From positions 1,054,001-1,118,000 of the forward strand of contig LT629302.1 in assembly GCA_900104375.1 (NCBI GenBank): a DNA stretch of 64,000 nt. Direction: 5' to 3'. Position 1 is the first letter of the stretch; each line of letters begins with the position of its first letter. The notes below the pieces were generated by a model. The model saw only the letters and a program-made list of their open reading frames with translations. It was not told the origin of the DNA and ran no database searches. Shown here piece after piece: positions 8,982-17,073 of this stretch. This DNA comes from Flavobacteriaceae bacterium MAR_2010_188. Its GTDB lineage: Bacteria; Bacteroidota; Bacteroidia; Flavobacteriales; Flavobacteriaceae. The position numbers were made by a program, and so were the translations under genes.

Positions 8982-10838
8982 ATGTGGAGGGATTTGTTTA
9001 GCCGAATACTGCTTATCTCCTTTATTTCCTTTCTGGGGTTAACTGCGAATGCCCAAGATCAAAAAATCGCCGACAGTTTAAAGGAGATTTTTGAGAATGG
9101 AAAGAATGATGATGCACTCAACATTCTTAAACATATTTCTCGAGCCGAGACCAACCCCGACAGTATCATAGCCTATTCCGATAAATTGATTGAAAAAGCT
9201 GCAGAAGATTCACTAGCAAGCTATCATATATTTGGTTATCTACAGCGTGGTAATGGATTGAAGCTGAAAGGAAATTATCCGGAGTCCCTCGATTCCTATT
9301 TCCAAGCTATAAAACTGGCCCAGAGATTCGAACAAAATGATGAAATCCCTCCACTTTTTATAAGTGTAGCCGATACCTATACAAATTTAAAGGATTATGA
9401 AGCGGCTGAGAACTATTATGACGATGGGATTTTGTTATTTAGAAAATCCAATGACTCCTTGCATTTGGCAAGTGCCCTTAGTAACTCGGGAGAAATGCAA
9501 TTCTTCGCTGATAATTATTCCAAAGCCTTAGTTCGATTAGAGGAGGCGAAAAAGATTTTCACCTTACTAGATCATCAAATCGGTGTGGCCTATAGCCTTG
9601 GGAATATTGGAATGGTTTATACTAGGCAACACAAATATGATTTAGCTAAGGAATTGTTGAATGACGCTATAGATATATTGATAAAAAATGAGGACCTCTA
9701 TCCCATTTCCGTTTACGAAAGATATTTAGCAGAAATATATCGTTCTGAGGGCAACATAGATCAAGCCTTCCAACATGGACGTCGTAGTTTAAAGTTAGCA
9801 ACTCGTTATAACCTAAAAGACCAGATTTCTGATGCCAATCTCATGCTTTTTGAGCTCCATAATAAAGCAGGTAATTTAGACTCTGCCTTATTCTATCATT
9901 TAAATTATATAGATATCCGGGATCGTATAAGAAATTTAGAGGAAATAGAAAAAAGTGGTAGAATTAGAAGGCAGTTTGACCTTTCCCAAAAGCAAGGTGA
10001 ATTAGATATCTCTAATGAAAAACGGCGGACCCAAAAAATTGTGACCATTGCTGCGCTTGGCATTGTGTTTTTAATTGCAATGCTTACCCTTGGGCTATAT
10101 AGACGTAATAACTTTATACGTAAGAGCAATATTATCTTGGAAAGAGAAAAGAACCGGTCCGATCATTTGCTGAGGAATATATTGCCCCAAGAAACTGCGA
10201 AGGAATTAAAAGATTTTGGTAAGGTCAAAGCTAAGAAATTTGATTCTGTGAGTGTCTTGTTTGCAGATTTTAAAGGCTTCACACTTCATGCCGAACACCT
10301 ATCTCCAGAAGATCTGGTAAAGAGTATCGATTACTACTTTTCTAAGTTTGATGATATAATCGACAAATATGGTATCGAAAAAATAAAGACCCTTGGAGAT
10401 TGTTATATGTGTGCCTGCGGCTTACCTTTTCCTGAAGAAAACCATGCCCAAAAGTTAATTTTAGCCGCGAAGGAATTCTTAGATTTTGTGCGATTGGCTA
10501 AAATAGATAATACAGATAACACTACGAGATTTGACCTTAGGGTAGGGATTAGTTCTGGACCAGTGGTTGCAGGTGTCGTTGGTAAAAAGAAATTTGCTTA
10601 TGATATCTGGGGAGATACTGTAAATATTGCATCTCGGATGGAAGCAGCATCAGAAGTAGATAAAATTAATATTTCGGAAGACACTTACGAACAAGTTAAA
10701 GACGATTTTAACTGTACCTACCGAGGTGAAATTCATGTTAAAAATAAAGGAATGATGAAGATGTATTTTGTTGAAGGCATTGAATGTAATCTTCAAGATA
10801 AAGATATTGAAAGTGGTCTAAAAGTTCATACCGCCTAA
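8982..10838 (+). CDS. TPR-domain transmembrane adenylate cyclase (class III)
   Basis: The 618-residue protein has a signal peptide ending near ANAQ (residues 21-24), TPR-like repeats over roughly 25-330 (presumably periplasmic), a coiled linker, one membrane segment at about 354-374, and a cytoplasmic class III cyclase domain from about 420. Metal ligands D429 and D473 are present, as are the adenine-selecting pair K469 and D541 and the transition-state residues N548 and R552. The K/D pair predicts ATP rather than GTP as substrate. It follows the unknown protein at 8503 by 5 bases. Two Crp-fold regulators elsewhere in the window are possible cAMP readers, but that link is inference. Confidence 0.92.
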   Translation: MWRDLFSRILLISFISFLGLTANAQDQKIADSLKEIFENGKNDDALNILKHISRAETNPDSIIAYSDKLIEKAAEDSLASYHIFGYLQRGNGLKLKGNYPESLDSYFQAIKLAQRFEQNDEIPPLFISVADTYTNLKDYEAAENYYDDGILLFRKSNDSLHLASALSNSGEMQFFADNYSKALVRLEEAKKIFTLLDHQIGVAYSLGNIGMVYTRQHKYDLAKELLNDAIDILIKNEDLYPISVYERYLAEIYRSEGNIDQAFQHGRRSLKLATRYNLKDQISDANLMLFELHNKAGNLDSALFYHLNYIDIRDRIRNLEEIEKSGRIRRQFDLSQKQGELDISNEKRRTQKIVTIAALGIVFLIAMLTLGLYRRNNFIRKSNIILEREKNRSDHLLRNILPQETAKELKDFGKVKAKKFDSVSVLFADFKGFTLHAEHLSPEDLVKSIDYYFSKFDDIIDKYGIEKIKTLGDCYMCACGLPFPEENHAQKLILAAKEFLDFVRLAKIDNTDNTTRFDLRVGISSGPVVAGVVGKKKFAYDIWGDTVNIASRMEAASEVDKINISEDTYEQVKDDFNCTYRGEIHVKNKGMMKMYFVEGIECNLQDKDIESGLKVHTA

Positions 10839-11094
10839 ATCAGATTCTTTATGCCTAAAGCTAGAGTTCTGATTTTTGCGACCATTCTTGTCATTTTTAA
10901 TATTTTTAGACATTTGTCTATTATTTGTCTAGTAGTAATAAGGCGCGAATTATAGAACTCTGCATATTTTTGAAATGCTATTAATAGTCTTAATTATCAG
11001 ACAAAACTTGAAGGAGAATATAAGGGAGAATTAAAAATCCTTCAGGAATCTTTAAAATAGTAGAATACTTTTCAGGTTAACTATTAACCAATTT

Positions 11095-11141
11095 AAAAAT
11101 TGCAGTAAGGTCTTGAGGAATGCCGAACTGCAATTTTTTTT
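11095..11141. terminator. Hairpin between convergent genes
   Basis: Twelve-base arms AAAAATTGCAGT and ACTGCAATTTTT enclose a 20-base loop and are followed by a T run, preceded by A-rich sequence. It sits between the cyclase gene (+) and the beta-barrel gene (-), so it can end transcription from both sides. The rest of 10839-11186 holds a direct repeat ATTTGTCTA near 10912-10932 and no coding signal. Confidence 0.65.
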
Positions 11142-11186
11142 TGCGTTCTTCTAAGATTTTTTATGCACTTAGAATCTTAAATTTCC

Positions 11187-11849
11187 TTATAAATAATAGG
11201 TAAGGCCCAAGAAGTAATAGCTCACCTGGGTTTCGTAATTAGATAGCGGATTATCGTTAGGGGCCTGGCGATATGGATTCATTAGACCATAGTAATAACG
11301 AGGAGTAAGTTGCACTTTTTTCCAAAATTTGAAACTTAAACCGCTAATCAAAAACACGTTTAATCCTATATTTTCACTGTCCGTATCAAAATAAAGTTGT
11401 TTTACCCGGATGTTGTTCGGGTCCAACAAATAGTCACCTTTAGCTTCATCATCTGCGCCATATTCATAAAAAATATTCGCAGAAGCACCTGCGTTTAATC
11501 CGAACTTAAAATTATCGGTGCTTACAATATTATAGGTGTAGGTGAGGGGTATTTCTAATTGTTTCAGCACCAACTGCAAATCTTCTAACGGTGCGTTTAA
11601 GGTTGGCCGGCCTTTAAAATTTACCTGATGCCGATTATATTTAGCTTCCAAAGTAAGTTCCGAGCGACGATTAAAAACAAAATTTGCCGAAAGTCCAAGG
11701 GCGATTCCTATTGATTGCTCGGTGGTAAAAGCTTCGGTATCCGAAATAAAACTGGTGCCGCCAATGGTAATCCCAAATTTATGGGTAGTCTGGGCGTTTA
11801 AGCCTAAAGAAAATAATGAAATTAAGACGAAGAAAATCTTGTATCGCAT
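11187..11849 (-). CDS. Outer membrane beta-barrel protein (PorT/OmpW-like)
   Basis: The 220-residue protein has a signal peptide (about 1-19, ending LNAQ) followed by alternating amphipathic strands and the C-terminal aromatic pattern of an outer-membrane beta-barrel (ends VSYYFLGLTYYL). It fits the outer-membrane beta-barrel families common in Bacteroidota. No operon partner is visible; it converges on the cyclase gene. Function unknown. Confidence 0.8.
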   Translation of the reverse strand: MRYKIFFVLISLFSLGLNAQTTHKFGITIGGTSFISDTEAFTTEQSIGIALGLSANFVFNRRSELTLEAKYNRHQVNFKGRPTLNAPLEDLQLVLKQLEIPLTYTYNIVSTDNFKFGLNAGASANIFYEYGADDEAKGDYLLDPNNIRVKQLYFDTDSENIGLNVFLISGLSFKFWKKVQLTPRYYYGLMNPYRQAPNDNPLSNYETQVSYYFLGLTYYL

Positions 11850-12022
11850 AGAATTTTTTAGGAGAACGCTAAGAATAAGTGCTTATTATAATCAATAGTT
11901 TTAGATTTCTTTAAATTACCTTTGACAATAAATGTCTTTACCCTTACTGAAATCATATTTTAATGAGATTCGAGAATCAATTAGAATGTGCTACTATTAA
12001 TTCTGGAAAAGAGTTAGATTCA

Positions 12023-12239
12023 ACAATTACACTACGACCAATTCAGAAAAAAAAAGCGTGAACAAGAAAGAAAGCGAAGAGAAACAAGGCAAGCAGGTAT
12101 GACGGTTTCTCCAGAAATTACATTTATCGATTATCTATCCGTAGAATCAATGGCGCTCTTAGGAAAAGCTTTGGGAGGAGCTGTATTCGTAGCACTTTTA
12201 AAATACCGGGCTTTTGTTTTTAATGTGAAGATGAATTGA
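12023..12239 (+). pseudogene. Possible decayed reading frame
   Basis: A frame open from about 12023 to a TGA at 12237 encodes a very basic stretch (KKKREQERKRRETRQ) and then a hydrophobic stretch (SMALLGKALGGAVFVALL). The first ATG in frame is at 12099, giving only 46 residues. An overlapping frame starts at 11962 (MRFENQLECAT) and runs into an A9 tract where the two frames would join with a frameshift. I do not recognise it; it may be a gene remnant or chance. The remaining 11850-12419 sequence shows nothing else. Confidence 0.25.
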
Positions 12240-12419
12240 TTAAATATTTTATACAAAATCAGTCTTTAAAATTTTCGGATTTAAACCAAGAAATATCTAT
12301 CGGTATCATTGGTTTACTATTGAATACAATTTGCCATCAATCTTTTCTCGGATAGGTTCAAATTGAAACCGACTTAAGGTTTATTTTTAATATGAGTGGC
12401 TAGATAACCGTTTTAAAAA

Positions 12420-12950
12420 ATGAAATTCAACTTAATATTACTAATACTATTGACTATGAATACAGAAAAAACACTATACGATTTTAAAAAAAATGACTCC
12501 TTAGACCATTGGGAAATTGAAGATGATGTGGTTATGGGAGGGAAGTCCCAAGGTCAATTGTCGATAAATGATGAAGGACACGCCAAATTCACCGGTAAGG
12601 TCTCTTTAGAAAATGACGGTGGATTTTCCCAAATGCAATCAGATTTTGATAAAATCGATACTTCTAAATTTTCAAAATTTAAGATTAAGTTGAAAGGAGA
12701 CGGCAAAGACTATCAATTTAGGGTTCAGGAGAAACACGACCAGAAACATGTATATAAAACCGAATTTTCCACAAGCGGCGAATGGCAAACCGTTGAATTG
12801 AACTTTAACGATTTAACGCCATCTTACCACGGTGAAGATTTAGATATCCCTAATTATTCTGGAAAATTATTAGCGCATATGGCAATCTTGATTGGTAACG
12901 GTCGCGAAGAATCTTTTGAAATGTTAGTTGATAAGATTTGGGTTGAATAA
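12420..12950 (+). CDS. CIA30 family protein
   Basis: The 176-residue protein matches the CIA30 (complex I intermediate-associated protein 30) galactose-binding-like fold, with the typical opening YDFKKNDSLDHWEIEDDVVMGG (start of the domain near residue 20), the GFSQMQ strand and GDGKDYQFRV near 95-105. Bacterial members are not proven complex I factors and their role is unclear. An N-terminal hydrophobic stretch (1-13) is too short and lacks a clear cleavage site, so export is uncertain. Monocistronic, followed by a hairpin at 13063-13096. Confidence 0.85.
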   Translation: MKFNLILLILLTMNTEKTLYDFKKNDSLDHWEIEDDVVMGGKSQGQLSINDEGHAKFTGKVSLENDGGFSQMQSDFDKIDTSKFSKFKIKLKGDGKDYQFRVQEKHDQKHVYKTEFSTSGEWQTVELNFNDLTPSYHGEDLDIPNYSGKLLAHMAILIGNGREESFEMLVDKIWVE

Positions 12951-13062
12951 TAATTTAAATGAATCCATTAATTTAATCTGAAATTCGAAAGCTTCCAGCA
13001 GAATGATTAAATAATCAAAAACTAAGAAACCTCTCCAAAGAAGAATATTATTATTAAGAACT

Positions 13063-13096
13063 AAAGGGCAGTATCTAATATGATAACTGCCTTTCT
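13063..13096 (+). terminator. Probable terminator after CIA30 gene
   Basis: Imperfect arms AAAGGGCAGTATC and GATAACTGCCTTTC with one extra base on each side, followed by a T-rich run. It lies about 110 bases after the stop. Confidence 0.5.
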
Positions 13097-13111
13097 TCAA
13101 ATATTTCTATT

Positions 13112-13237
13112 TTACATAATATAAATTATAGGGCAAAATGTACTATATGAGTAAAATAGCGAATAGAACTTTTGGGTTTTATTTTACATAGTTGCAGATA
13201 TAAAGTCTTTAGATTTATATCGATAGCAATTATGTAA
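13112..13237. repeat. Foldable repeat, copy A (left side of efflux block)
   Basis: Bounded by TTACATAAT (13112) and its complement ATTATGTAA (13229-13237). It contains ATTATAGGGCAAAAT (13125-13139), identical to a 15-mer in copy B at 23567, and an internal hairpin GATATAAA...TTTATATC (13197-13221). Copy B has the same plan with different stem bases. Confidence 0.6.
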
Positions 13238-14020
13238 TAGCTTTTTTTACGACCGAAGGCTATTAAAGGAACTACAGAACCTGTGTCATTCAACTATTCA
13301 GCGGTTTGCTTCGTAGCATTTATAAAACATTTGTATCTATAATTAGCGGTTATTAAAATTACTCAGTAAGTAGTTATCTGAAATTTTTGACCTCGTCATT
13401 ACAAATCAAAGATTTGTTATTGCCAAGCGCTCGATTACTTTATAACATAAATGTGAAGCATTCACGAGTTCAAATAAAAAATAATAGAAATGCACGAGTA
13501 ATTATACATCGCTTGCCAGCGCATTTAAAAAGCTAGTTTTAGTTTGTTATTGAAAATTTAACGTCTTTGAGTATTTGTGCGTTATATTTTTTTCTACGCG
13601 ATTCTCGTAAGCTTGCCATAAGAGCTTAAATTTTAAAAAAATAAAATTTCAAGCACTTATTCTATTCTCGTTACTATTTAATCTTTTTTAATTTTAACTA
13701 CTAATATTATGTAAAATAAAATTTGAAGATTTAAACTACTTAAGTTTTGATTATATCTTTTTTTCTTGATAAAAAAAGAAACAAAAAAATCAAGACTGCA
13801 TAAACTTTTGGAAACAATTACGCCTCGTTATGCTATATTTTAGGAAACATCGAAACTCATTAAGATTGTATTGAAGTTATTGTATACTCTCAACTCTTAA
13901 GAAACTGTATTACTAGATCCCTAAAATATGGACGCTCTACTCACCTATTGTTTTACCAGAATTTTATGAGGTCAGTTTGCCAACGCACTATCTGGGTAAA
14001 ACTTAATATGTTAAAATTAT
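13238..14020. other. Long non-coding stretch before the efflux operon
   Basis: No open frame of interest on either strand. The stretch holds another ATTATGTAA motif at 13706-13714 and a hairpin with CTTGAT...ATCAAG arms around an A-rich loop near 13766-13795. It looks like decayed intergenic or former mobile sequence. Confidence 0.5.
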
Positions 14021-14064
14021 TATAATTCTTTTAGTTCTTTAGTTTGAGAACTAAAAGAATTATA
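14021..14064. promoter_or_regulatory. Perfect 17-base inverted repeat, candidate GbsR-type operator
   Basis: Arms 14021-14037 and 14048-14064 (TATAATTCTTTTAGTTC and its exact complement) are separated by 10 bases. The repeat overlaps the predicted promoter just upstream of the regulator start at 14079, as expected for an autoregulated efflux repressor. Confidence 0.75.
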
Positions 14065-14070
14065 TATTTG
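14044..14070 (+). promoter_or_regulatory. Bacteroidota-type promoter of the efflux operon
   Basis: TTG at 14044-14046 and TATATTTG at 14063-14070 match the TTG/TAnnTTTG consensus, with a slightly short spacer of 16. The -7 box ends only 8 bases before the ATG, so the transcript would be leaderless or nearly so. Confidence 0.55.
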
Positions 14071-14078
14071 TACTCGAT

Positions 14079-14537
14079 ATGGAAAACAAACTAACAGATA
14101 AACAAAAAGAACTCATTGAGAGTTTCGGAGTAGCTCAAGAAAGTATGGGATTGTCTCCTGCATCTGCAAGAATCAACGCATTGTTGACCATTGCCGATAC
14201 TGTAGAACTGACCTTTGACGAAATTCGTGAAGCTTTGGAATTAAGTAAAAGTGCAACAAGTAACGCCCTTAATAATCTTTTGATGCTGAAACGTATTGGC
14301 TACAAAACCAAACCAGGTGACCGCAAACGCTATTTTTATTCAAAAATGGGCCAGTGGCAAAATGCTTTTATGGACAGTATGAGCGGTTTGACAGGTTACA
14401 ATGAATTACTTAAAAACATTTTAAGCAATCGAACAAAAGACAGCAAAGAGTTCAATGCCCAACTAAAAGAGTTGACTGAATTTATAGATTATTATCAAAA
14501 AGAGAGTATTAAAATCATTAAAAACTGGAAGAAATAA
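14079..14537 (+). CDS. GbsR/MarR family transcriptional regulator
   Basis: The 152-residue protein has a winged helix-turn-helix with recognition segment around ALELSKSATSNALNNLLMLKRIGY (about 62-86) and wing KTKPGDRKRYFY. This GbsR-like form is common beside Bacteroidota RND operons. A C-terminal helical part (about 115-152) should dimerise. It is the first gene before TolC-HlyD-RND and sits behind a perfect inverted repeat, so it likely represses its own operon until a ligand binds. Confidence 0.88.
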   Translation: MENKLTDKQKELIESFGVAQESMGLSPASARINALLTIADTVELTFDEIREALELSKSATSNALNNLLMLKRIGYKTKPGDRKRYFYSKMGQWQNAFMDSMSGLTGYNELLKNILSNRTKDSKEFNAQLKELTEFIDYYQKESIKIIKNWKK

Positions 14538-14608
14538 AGTACACTATTTTTTTATCTTCGCTGGTTCTATTTATTCTGAACTAACTAATTTTAAGCAAAC
14601 TAAAAGAA

Positions 14609-15979
14609 ATGATTAAATTTATAATTGCCTTTGCCATTTTTATCACAAGTGTGGTAACAACTACGCTTTCCGCACAAAACGACGTGATCCAATTCAACAC
14701 TATTGAAGAAACTATCAACTATGCGATTGAGAACAACAACAACCTAGAGAGCGCTAAGATTGACCAAGAAATTATTCAGACGCAGATTGCTGAAGTTAAA
14801 GGCCGTGCATTACCACAAATTAATGGAAGTGCTGGTTTTACAGATAATTTCTCTTTACAAGAACAAATACTTCCTGCAGAAATCTTTGGAGGAGAACCTG
14901 GCACTACGCTTTCTGTTGCTTTTGGCAATCGCTACCAATACACAGCTGGCGTGAATGTCCAACAACAATTACTAAATTTTCAATTGTTTAGTTCTATAAA
15001 GTCTACTTCAGCTTTAGCTGAGTTGAGAAACTTACAAACACTCGTAACAACACAAGACTTGATTGTAAATGTTATTCAAACATATATTCAGATTCAAGTA
15101 TCTGAAAAACAAATTGAACTCTTACAACAAAATTATGACCGTACAGATAACTTAATTGACCTCTCGGATGCGAAATATAAAGAAGGTATCATCAAAAAGT
15201 TAGACCTAAACCAGTTATTAGTTAATCGTTCGAACTTAAAAACTCAAATTGAAGATGCTGAATTTGGTAGAAATCAACAAGCACGTCTTTTTAAAGTTTT
15301 GCTTCAAATTCCAATGACTACGGATGTTGTTCTAAATGAAAAATTAGAAGATAGAGCACCATATTCTTTAGTAACCGAATTACTCTTAGATTCTAACCTA
15401 GAATATCAACAATTAGACAAATCTTTAGAACTTTCTATTATTGACCAGAAACTAATTAAGGCTGAATATTTACCAACTTTAAGTGCCAATTTTGGGTATA
15501 ACTATTTAGGGCAATCTAATGAACTAGCAGATTTTGACACGAGTGTTTATCAAGGACAATGGAATGGAAACTGGGGACTTTCAGCAAGTATTCCAATCTT
15601 CGATGGTTTTCAACGTCGCAATCGCTTAAAACAAAAAGAATTTGCGACGGAACAATTAGAACTTGACAGAGAATCACTAAAACTAAATATAGAAAAAGAT
15701 TTTGACGATGCAAAAGAACAATTGCTTTTAAGTAATTCTCAAATAGAAAGTCAAGAATCTAATATGAGTCTTGCTCAAGAAAACTATGATGGTATTAAAA
15801 CATCATATAACGAAGGTGTTGCAAACTTAACTGAATTATTAGATTCAGAATTTGCATTACGACAAGCACAATCTAATTATCTAAATGCATTACTGCAATC
15901 TAAAGTAGCCGAGGTTACATTATTAAAATCAAGCGGAACACTCTCTCAACTAATTGCCAATCCAACATTAAATAACTAA
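14609..15979 (+). CDS. TolC family outer membrane efflux protein
   Basis: The 456-residue protein has a signal peptide (about 1-22, TLSAQ) and two outer membrane efflux protein repeats with long amphipathic helices (the hallmark ENYDRTDNLIDLSDAKY-like segment near 175-195 and SYNEGVANLTELLDSE near 408). It forms the trimeric exit duct of a tripartite pump. It is followed at 26 bases by the periplasmic adaptor and then the RND pump. Confidence 0.93.
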   Translation: MIKFIIAFAIFITSVVTTTLSAQNDVIQFNTIEETINYAIENNNNLESAKIDQEIIQTQIAEVKGRALPQINGSAGFTDNFSLQEQILPAEIFGGEPGTTLSVAFGNRYQYTAGVNVQQQLLNFQLFSSIKSTSALAELRNLQTLVTTQDLIVNVIQTYIQIQVSEKQIELLQQNYDRTDNLIDLSDAKYKEGIIKKLDLNQLLVNRSNLKTQIEDAEFGRNQQARLFKVLLQIPMTTDVVLNEKLEDRAPYSLVTELLLDSNLEYQQLDKSLELSIIDQKLIKAEYLPTLSANFGYNYLGQSNELADFDTSVYQGQWNGNWGLSASIPIFDGFQRRNRLKQKEFATEQLELDRESLKLNIEKDFDDAKEQLLLSNSQIESQESNMSLAQENYDGIKTSYNEGVANLTELLDSEFALRQAQSNYLNALLQSKVAEVTLLKSSGTLSQLIANPTLNN

Positions 15980-16005
15980 TCTATTACAGTTTAAATATTC
16001 ATAAA

Positions 16006-17070
16006 ATGAAAACTAAAAATATCATCATTATCGGAGTAATTCTTCTAGTAGGCGCTATCGGTTATACTTTATTCAATAATAAAAAAGAAATGACCGAGAA
16101 AGCCGCAACGGTGCCCGAAGAATTTGCAATACCTATTCAAACATCTACAGTTGGCGAAAAAACCGTTTCAAACGGATTGATTGCCACAGGCGAGTTCAAA
16201 GGCTGGGAAGAAGCAATGTTAGTTGCAGAATCACAAGGTAGTATTCAATATTTAAAAGTTGAAGAAGGCCAAAAAATTAGAAAGGGTCAAGTCATTGCAA
16301 AAATTGATGCGGTCTCACTAAGTTCTCAGTTAAGTGGTGCGCAGTCTGCTTTTGCGAAAGCAGAAAAAGATGTTGCGCGTTACGAACGCTTACTAAAAGT
16401 TGGGGCTATATCACAAAGCGCTTTAGAAGATACCAGAATCCAGATGGAAAACGCCAGAGCAAACATTGCTCAAATTAATCAGCAATTAAGTTTTACGGTC
16501 GTTAAATCGCCCATTGATGGAGTGGTAAATAAATTGATGGTTGAAGAAACTAGTTTTGTGATGCCAGGGAATGAAATTGCAGAAATTGTACAGGTTGATA
16601 GGTTAAAGATACAAGTCAATGTCGCAGAGGATAACCTTGCTAAAATAAAGCAAGGACAAGCGGTTTCTATTAAAACAGATGTCTATCCATTAGAAACATT
16701 TAAAGGAAAAGTGAGCAATATTAGTGTAAAAGCAGACGCATCGAGAAAATTTCAAGTAACAATAGAAGTGGACAACACAAAAGACAGCCAATTAAGAGCA
16801 GGTTTGTTTGCGGAAGTCAATTTCGATGCACTAAAAACTAATGAAACAGCAGCTATGTTTATTCCGCGTGAAGCGATTGTAGGTAGTCTTCAAAATCCTT
16901 CTGTTTATATCGTAAGAGATAGCACAGTTACACTTCAGAAGATAAAAGTTGGCGCCGTCATCAATGGCGATGTCGCTGTATTGGAAGGTTTGCAAAACGG
17001 ACAACAAGTAGTCACTAAAGGCATCATTAATTTGACCAACGGAACCAAAGTAAAAATCACAAATAACTAA
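16006..17070 (+). CDS. RND efflux periplasmic adaptor (HlyD/AcrA family)
   Basis: The 354-residue protein begins with a membrane anchor (about 5-24) and shows the adaptor order: lipoyl-like half motif near 78-100 (QGSIQYLKVEEGQKIRKGQV), a helical hairpin around 105-155, the second lipoyl half near 160-180 (VVKSPIDGVVNKL) and beta-barrel and membrane-proximal domains. It links the RND pump to TolC across the periplasm. No lipobox cysteine is visible, so it is membrane-anchored rather than lipidated. Its stop lies 3 bases before the pump start. Confidence 0.93.
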   Translation: MKTKNIIIIGVILLVGAIGYTLFNNKKEMTEKAATVPEEFAIPIQTSTVGEKTVSNGLIATGEFKGWEEAMLVAESQGSIQYLKVEEGQKIRKGQVIAKIDAVSLSSQLSGAQSAFAKAEKDVARYERLLKVGAISQSALEDTRIQMENARANIAQINQQLSFTVVKSPIDGVVNKLMVEETSFVMPGNEIAEIVQVDRLKIQVNVAEDNLAKIKQGQAVSIKTDVYPLETFKGKVSNISVKADASRKFQVTIEVDNTKDSQLRAGLFAEVNFDALKTNETAAMFIPREAIVGSLQNPSVYIVRDSTVTLQKIKVGAVINGDVAVLEGLQNGQQVVTKGIINLTNGTKVKITNN

Positions 17071-17073
17071 AAG

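Noticed and set aside
12354-12372. tRNA-like T-loop (GGTTCAAATTG)
   Set aside because: No matching acceptor or anticodon arms are found around it.
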